Origin: Candidatus Pacearchaeota archaeon
GTDB taxonomy: Archaea > Nanoarchaeota > Nanoarchaeia > Pacearchaeales > GW2011-AR1
Assembly (NCBI GenBank): GCA_002690445.1
Contig: NZER01000323.1
Span: 1-7,285 of the forward strand
DNA: 7,285 nt
Reading direction: 5' to 3'
Shown here: piece after piece, positions 6,101 to 7,285 of the stretch
Layout: every line of letters begins with the position of its first letter
Position numbering within the stretch: the stretch's first letter is position 1
The notes under the pieces: generated by a model
What the model saw: the letters and a program-made list of their open reading frames with translations, nothing else
Databases searched by the model: none
What the model was told of the DNA's origin: nothing
Position numbers and translations under genes: made by a program

Positions 6101-7285
6101 AAAAATTTGGAGAGGGGTTTAAAGATGGTATGGGTACGGTTTATAAAGATTCTGAAAGCATTATGAACTTGCTTGGAAAAAGTCTTCCTGTTACTTTTCG
6201 TGACAATATGGTTGCCGCTATGGAAGCGGTCATGGATAAGACCACAGATGTCGATGATGCGCTAAGAGGGGTTGCCATTAGTTTCTTAAAAGAAATGCGT
6301 CGTGCATTTTTGCAGCAGGGTGTTAGTTCGATGATGAATGCTTTTTCAGCTGTTTCGATAAAGGGCGCAGGTACCCAAATGAGGCCGGGATATTTTAAGT
6401 CTCAGTCTGGCAGCAGGGTGCCGGGCAGCGGCACAGGGGATATAGTTCCAGCCATGTTGGAGCCGGGCGAATATGTTGTAAACAGTAGGGCAGCAAAGGC
6501 TAACATGCCTTTGCTTGATTCATTAAATTTTGGGTCTCACCCTCGTTTTGGTGCCCAAGCGGGTGGCTTGACCCCTAACGAATTTAGATATACTGATAGA
6601 GCTTCAGAGTTATTCTCTTCTCGTGCAAACGTATGGGATCTAGGGTTGGGCTTCACTGTGCCTCGTTCCGGTCAAAGAAGTAAACCAAAGAAAGATATCA
6701 GAAAAGCTTTTAAATCGGGGCAGATTTCTGCGCGACAGGCATTTCAGTTTAGAAAAGGATTTGGTTTGTTGGAAGGATTGTGGGTTACTGGCAAGGCTGG
6801 AGCGGATATCTCATTTCCCCGAACATCAGCGGCGGGTAATTTACCTAGGGATGCAAAAAAAGCTTTTGCAAAAGGTATTATCAACGCTGAAGAATATCGC
6901 ACGGTTAGAAAACTGCACGGATTTCAGAGTGGTGGTCCTATAGCTTTAAGTGGTACCACTCCTAGAAGTGGCGCAAGCCATTGGATTGGAAGTCCCGAAG
7001 ATGATGAGCGTGCCGACAAGGTGGCAGAGGAGGTGCAAAAAAGGCTTCAGAAGAGGCAAAATAAAGCAGAAATGAAGCGAGCCTTCACTGGTATGTTGAT
7101 ATCAGCTGGAATTGGTCAGGCAATGGGTAAGGTGGGGGAATTTATAGGGTCGAAGGCTAACATGGATGTTAATATCAATGAGCTTTCTTCTTCTCAACGG
7201 GAAGCGTTATTTACGAAGTACGGCGGAAAAGACGCCTTCGCTCAAGCTCATGGACAAGCATCCTTCGCAGATTTAAAGAACTATA
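118..7285 (+). CDS. Giant phage tail tape measure protein, TP901 family (3' end outside window)
   Basis: The frame runs from ATG 118 through at least 2389 codons with no stop and leaves the window open. In this family the protein lies inside the growing tail tube, sets tail length, and is often released or inserted at the host membrane during DNA entry. Residues 45-345 form a TP901-like core: QPLGRITGD, then SNARVIAFGAS, then DINRILGAS, RQGLSLNEVL, and QQQTGRGGAVIGNALKTIF. Hydrophobic segments lie near residues 427-444 and 1088-1170. A nuclease-like insert occupies about residues 700-900. Residues ~1171-1990 are mostly charged and helical with coiled-coil character. Residues ~1997-2138 hold the usual C-terminal helical block and the PGEYVVN element. 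ATG 118 is the only suitable start: TAG lies in frame at 109-111, and the next in-frame ATG is inside the conserved core. No peptidase or lysozyme motif is recognised in the visible part. The role is well supported; the functions of the inserts are inferred. Confidence 0.95.
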   Translation, partial: MIKLDAVINDRKLLASIQKGVDKFNKSTAGRSKLNLKVNEKGFRQPLGRITGDLDKFESALAASNARVIAFGASTAVIGGITKAFKELAATTINVQKQFTDINRILGASNQQFAKFSNELFNISKKTATSFDDAAKGALEFARQGLSLNEVLGRTSDALTLVRLTGINAEKAVSSLTATVNAFQQSSLTTTEALNKFVAVETKFAVSARDLMEGLGRVGSAAVDAKVDFNELNAMVAAVQQQTGRGGAVIGNALKTIFTRLQRTDTLKALESYGIAVRDVEGATRPAMAILQEFAKTYKTLGDSNKAYLREQVAGVFQANILSAIVKDLNSNMQVYGRALETSTGATDQATMANAKLNQSISALISQTGTELVRLQENIGKVTFEPIAKAILGPFQNILESVNNVIDGEGLGSDIANGVLKGIRNVLAGPGLVAAVAVIGITFFKTLGYITKALPTLVGITSETQKRANIEASITAMMAQDAGLAKQIALAEGNAAVQAGIFLGAAQKLTTAFKKQEVSTAAIVRNLAAAGATTNKAGAIVPARGGRRGAGGYIPGVAGELHDIRRGVGGVSSAARPVHIPNFAFGGGQRGSMIANTGEHVVPNFRGGGSAIFNPAMARANGGLPQGAKKITAAQGYVPNFALIKIPGVGSFSPAQMPHQIQSGNVTAEQARSAGYRTTVEKKAAALKGKPGMLPPISAAGRGGLGIGVIAGISARGPVQQASSKLGTLKGGSIANAGLRKFAAQNPASAFTLTGIPVSGVNTIQRNPNAKALEGDFSQTLNQTMVPALGKYAGGIFGSLFKDDGVNFVNKLKNTRGRVFSSSAEGAIFESALKLASNDAKAFSGDEGARFDFEEGGSMDSRLRRTFFKGMSVTRADAKRRDTPEQIRSLIPKAFGDPFTARKISSRLGLRGAYGFVPNFAGGLGAAIQREKAAGIPSSSIRIHSSSRFQSPNNPAGLAVTNQIDEPGGLRDVPNFAATGGVDLTGIFGSKKGLINTPTAFSNLNAAANRLAVALSKGTMTEKQVDRTLKVLGSKYKLNGDSMEQFSTQVKKTSARITEVGVKAAAAAPAGGAKGSFLSRASGAGGGMGGVAMMMAAPMVGGMAEQAIGGRTGAGVSGFMSGGVTGGMLGGMAGGAMAGGAAGSVVPVVGTLIGVALGGTIGAFAAVSASTETASDKLLAFSQTLEANIKGAQGFLTAQKAMVSAEGSAALDDAMFAASEALFGIDDADLRDALQRNAGEFDKLTEVIKTYRKEQQQEMLGRKTLAKAQAVLDKDLIDEQPRLYGKEAARKGEKDRNIRMLGRSVMSPLAQMMLSQGREAEIGRHPGVENFGDLTEGQRKAFGSDIVKDVKTLQTKIGVALGGALNPEDWAADDIASVLLQGVGDIKFSPEMASEMADFIADTAPGFKNIAGGGTDQAVVEMFTKFMADFVLKEIEGYEKLLGGVDKDRGEKALFTQALNKIFDDIDATILQYATTLRAVDANIARREQRGGIRSELLRAVTNPMELAEEAKTRGLGNVGLKRSAIGISAATSLEKDMRRQIDALAMGSTKRLEELNTSIVAPFMAGNITEAMAALTGATQVKGKGAPNATVIREIEAFQNKVRGDLNKRSELLDKEASVITDRFREAQVREQILKAERDVELQKKKYLEGLEIAMAREEGVTAKRIASLDRTLQDPRIGRFQGPTERVGFTRGVERQKLVEQQSLESKRLSLEEKQRHAEVVASANVVQTTSNLVKTNLVLIKALDDLTIAYGGTASPTTYQLQNTVGTMGPDTMPSWFAERKAAGVSMGAFTRYETMGSKTRAKKIKTMEEALAVYKPGQGATVKGTAKGSAARRGYDLADLGIMRYAHQGYSATEREKMGAGGAEGLSVSMSPRRLRKQIEREVEIAKYYEGQAAPANVKKYATRQQAQVFGQFEGKSTEPKVTKHRSKLLDFEREILSTDEEINDATKHNLSLNDAINVSKEKQLEIRQRDAREIFDETTRFQTELSESQKKFGEGFKDGMGTVYKDSESIMNLLGKSLPVTFRDNMVAAMEAVMDKTTDVDDALRGVAISFLKEMRRAFLQQGVSSMMNAFSAVSIKGAGTQMRPGYFKSQSGSRVPGSGTGDIVPAMLEPGEYVVNSRAAKANMPLLDSLNFGSHPRFGAQAGGLTPNEFRYTDRASELFSSRANVWDLGLGFTVPRSGQRSKPKKDIRKAFKSGQISARQAFQFRKGFGLLEGLWVTGKAGADISFPRTSAAGNLPRDAKKAFAKGIINAEEYRTVRKLHGFQSGGPIALSGTTPRSGASHWIGSPEDDERADKVAEEVQKRLQKRQNKAEMKRAFTGMLISAGIGQAMGKVGEFIGSKANMDVNINELSSSQREALFTKYGGKDAFAQAHGQASFADLKNY
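250..1150 (+). other. TP901-type tape measure core domain (about residues 45-345)
   Basis: This is the most recognisable part of the protein. QPLGRITGD near residue 48 is followed by SNARVIAFGAS and a helix that leads into QFTDINRILGAS (Q98 onward). Then come ISKKTATSFDDAAKGALEFA, RQGLSLNEVLGRTSDALTL, LTGINAEKAVSSLTATVNAF, FAVSARDLMEGLGRVGSAA, and QQQTGRGGAVIGNALKTIFT. The block closes around LREQVAGVFQANILSAIVKD (near residue 322). This order of helices and the 'GGAVIGNALKTIF' signature are typical of the PhageMin_Tail/TP901 tape-measure family. The segment is predicted to be almost wholly alpha-helical and probably packs inside the tail tube. Confidence 0.9.
1396..1449 (+). other. Hydrophobic, possibly membrane-inserting segment (residues ~427-444)
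   Basis: The run LAGPGLVAAVAVIGITFF is long and hydrophobic enough for a membrane span and directly follows the TP901 core. It is followed by a second, weaker hydrophobic stretch (ALPTLVGI). Tape measure proteins commonly contain such segments, which are thought to help form the DNA channel through the host inner membrane. The membrane role is inferred from the family and from composition. Confidence 0.55.
1891..1935 (+). other. Internal GEHVVPNF element resembling the C-terminal tape-measure motif
   Basis: Residues 592-606 read SMIANTGEHVVPNFR. This resembles the more standard LEPGEYVVNSRAA element near residue 2115 of the same protein: both have a Gly-Glu-aromatic or His-Val-Val core after a hydrophobic/Ala stretch and follow a glycine-rich linker. 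Such elements normally occur once, towards the C-terminal third of tape measure proteins. Finding one at residue ~600 suggests internal duplication or insertion of later modules. The resemblance is short, so the relationship is tentative. Confidence 0.45.
2215..2817 (+). other. Embedded PD-(D/E)XK nuclease-like domain (residues ~700-900)
   Basis: This segment does not look like tape-measure helix. It has alternating short hydrophobic stretches (GLGIGVIAGIS near 705-714, AFTLTGIPVSG near 750), then helices, then a characteristic set of spaced acidic residues. Helix AEGAIFESALKLA carries E830 (with E825). A strand ARFDF follows with D852. Then VTRADAKR carries D877 and K879. The order Glu in a helix, Asp at a strand end, Asp-x-Lys in the next strand is the signature of the PD-(D/E)XK fold, and all the expected residues are present, so the site may be intact. 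The domain ends in a helix TPEQIRSLIPKAF. It sits between the third and fourth PNF motifs with no frame disruption. The fold assignment is by motif reading only. Possible roles are cleavage of host or competitor DNA, processing during injection, or a purely structural DNA-binding remnant. Confidence 0.55.
2860..3048 (+). other. PNFA-bounded module with REKAAGIP and IDEPGG motifs (residues 915-977)
   Basis: Between GFVPNFA and DVPNFA lies a compact segment of about 50 residues. It has an amphipathic helix ending AAIQREKAAGIP, a strand-like SSSIRIHSS, and then NPAGLAVTNQIDEPGG. The segment follows the nuclease-like domain directly. Similar stretches (helix, AAG(V/I)P, S-x-IR, NPxGL, DEPxG) are familiar to me from other large environmental phage proteins that carry PNFA motifs, so it is probably a recurring module. 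I know of no assigned function. Confidence 0.45.
3364..3624 (+). other. Gly/Ala/Met-rich glycine-zipper membrane segment (residues ~1083-1170)
   Basis: The sequence is almost free of charged residues over long stretches. It includes GGVAMMMAAPMVGGMA, then FMSGGVTGGMLGGMAGGAM, then VVPVVGTLIGVALGGTIG and AFAAV. Repeated small-xxx-small spacing (GGxxGGxxGG) is a glycine zipper, which favours tight helix packing in membranes, as in pore-forming or channel proteins. Two or three spans are plausible. Tape measure proteins of phages infecting bacteria with an inner membrane often carry such segments to form the DNA-entry channel. The membrane role is inferred, while the composition is plain in the sequence. 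Confidence 0.65.
3511..3540 (+). repeat. Tandem 15-base repeat (two copies) coding MAGGA MAGGA
   Basis: The unit ATGGCCGGAGGGGCT (3511-3525) is followed directly by ATGGCCGGAGGGGCC (3526-3540), differing only in the last base. Because the unit is five codons long, the frame is kept. A looser related unit (TTAGGTGGT preceded by ATG) lies just upstream. It looks like a recent in-frame slippage duplication that lengthened the glycine zipper. Confidence 0.85.
3630..6090 (+). other. Long helical rod with coiled-coil stretches (residues ~1172-1990)
   Basis: This stretch is rich in Glu, Lys, Arg, Gln, Ala and Leu and poor in Pro and Gly, as expected for the rod-like part that spans the tail tube. 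The strongest coiled-coil-like run is about residues 1592-1730 (nt ~4890-5310), for example RFREAQVREQILKAERDVEL and LEEKQRHAEVVASANV. A second charged helical run lies near residues 1925-1990. A less regular patch with more Gly, Thr and Tyr (nt ~5380-5760) interrupts the rod. The assignment rests on composition and heptad-like spacing read by eye. Confidence 0.55.
6106..6537 (+). other. Conserved tape-measure C-terminal block and PGEYVVN element (residues ~1997-2140)
   Basis: The helical part includes FGEGFKDGMGTVYKDSE, then SLPVTFRDNMVAAMEAVMD, VDDALRGVAISFLKEMRRAF, and LQQGVSSMMNAFSAVS. It is followed by a glycine linker and the element GDIVPAMLEPGEYVVNSRAA (residues 2107-2126) and then MPLLDSLNFG. 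This order is common near the C-terminus of siphophage tape measure proteins, where it is thought to contact the tail-tip complex. It supports a single continuous tape measure gene from 118 onward. Confidence 0.75.
6694..6921 (+). repeat. Two diverged 24-residue repeats, SHOCT-like helix pairs (residues 2193-2216 and 2245-2268)
   Basis: The first copy (nt 6694-6765) begins DIRKAFKSGQISARQAF and the second (nt 6850-6921) begins DAKKAFAKGIINAEEYR. They align without gaps over 24 residues with ten identities (D, K, A, F, G, I, A, R, K, G) and start 52 residues apart. The pattern, a short helix, G-x-I turn, x-A-(E/Q), then a helix ending in RK, resembles the SHOCT-type short oligomerisation module (LkkLkdaGaITeEEF). 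The family link is tentative. The second copy leads into GFQSGGPI, a linker like those elsewhere in the protein. Their position near the tail-tip end suggests a role in binding a tip protein or in self-association, which is inference. Confidence 0.5.
6955..7284 (+). other. Distal segment of the tape measure protein, unfinished at window end
   Basis: After the glycine-rich GGPIALSGTTPRSG linker there is a highly charged helix (RADKVAEEVQKRLQKRQN), then a small hydrophobic amphipathic helix (GMLISAGIGQAMGKVGEFI), then a polar region with INELSSSQREALFTKYGG. I do not recognise a family here. The reading frame is intact to the last complete codon at 7282-7284, so the true C-terminus lies beyond the window. 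Confidence 0.6.

Noticed and set aside
1..7285. tRNA genes, CRISPR arrays, insertion sequences, attachment sites or terminators
   Set aside because: None seen by eye. Apart from 48 bases the whole window is coding, and the only tandem repeat is the in-frame 15-base pair at 3511-3540.

Overview
The window looks like the tail-morphogenesis region of a tailed double-stranded DNA phage (Caudoviricetes) or prophage. Apart from the last 22 codons of an upstream gene (1-69) and a 48-base gap, it is one uninterrupted plus-strand reading frame. That frame starts at ATG 118 and is still open at base 7285, giving at least 2389 codons. I read every codon and found no in-frame stop.

The protein is a very long tail tape measure protein. 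Its N-terminus carries a TP901-type tape-measure core (about residues 45-345). Its visible C-terminal part carries the helical block and the 'VPAMLEPGEYVVNSRAA' element typical of tape-measure C-termini. Motifs such as QPLGRITGD, SNARVIAFGAS, the PNFA elements and GAIFESAL resemble tape measure proteins I remember from uncultured, mainly marine, phages. That environmental link is from memory and was not tested.

Layout along the protein: N-terminal TP901 core (nt ~250-1150); first hydrophobic segment (nt ~1396-1449); Gly/Arg-rich linker with three PNF motifs and an internal GEHVV element (nt ~1740-2043); an inserted domain with a PD-(D/E)XK nuclease-like signature (nt ~2215-2817); a module bounded by two more PNFA motifs (nt 2860-3048); a Gly/Ala/Met-rich membrane-like segment (nt ~3364-3624); a long helical rod with coiled-coil character (nt ~3630-6090); the conserved C-terminal helical block and GEYVVN element (nt 6106-6537); and a distal part with two similar 24-residue repeats (nt 6694-6921).

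The main point of interest is the modular middle of the protein: a nuclease-like domain embedded in a structural tail protein and surrounded by repeated PNFA motifs. I see no tRNA, rRNA, CRISPR array, insertion sequence, clear promoter or terminator. The only non-coding stretch is the gap at 70-117.
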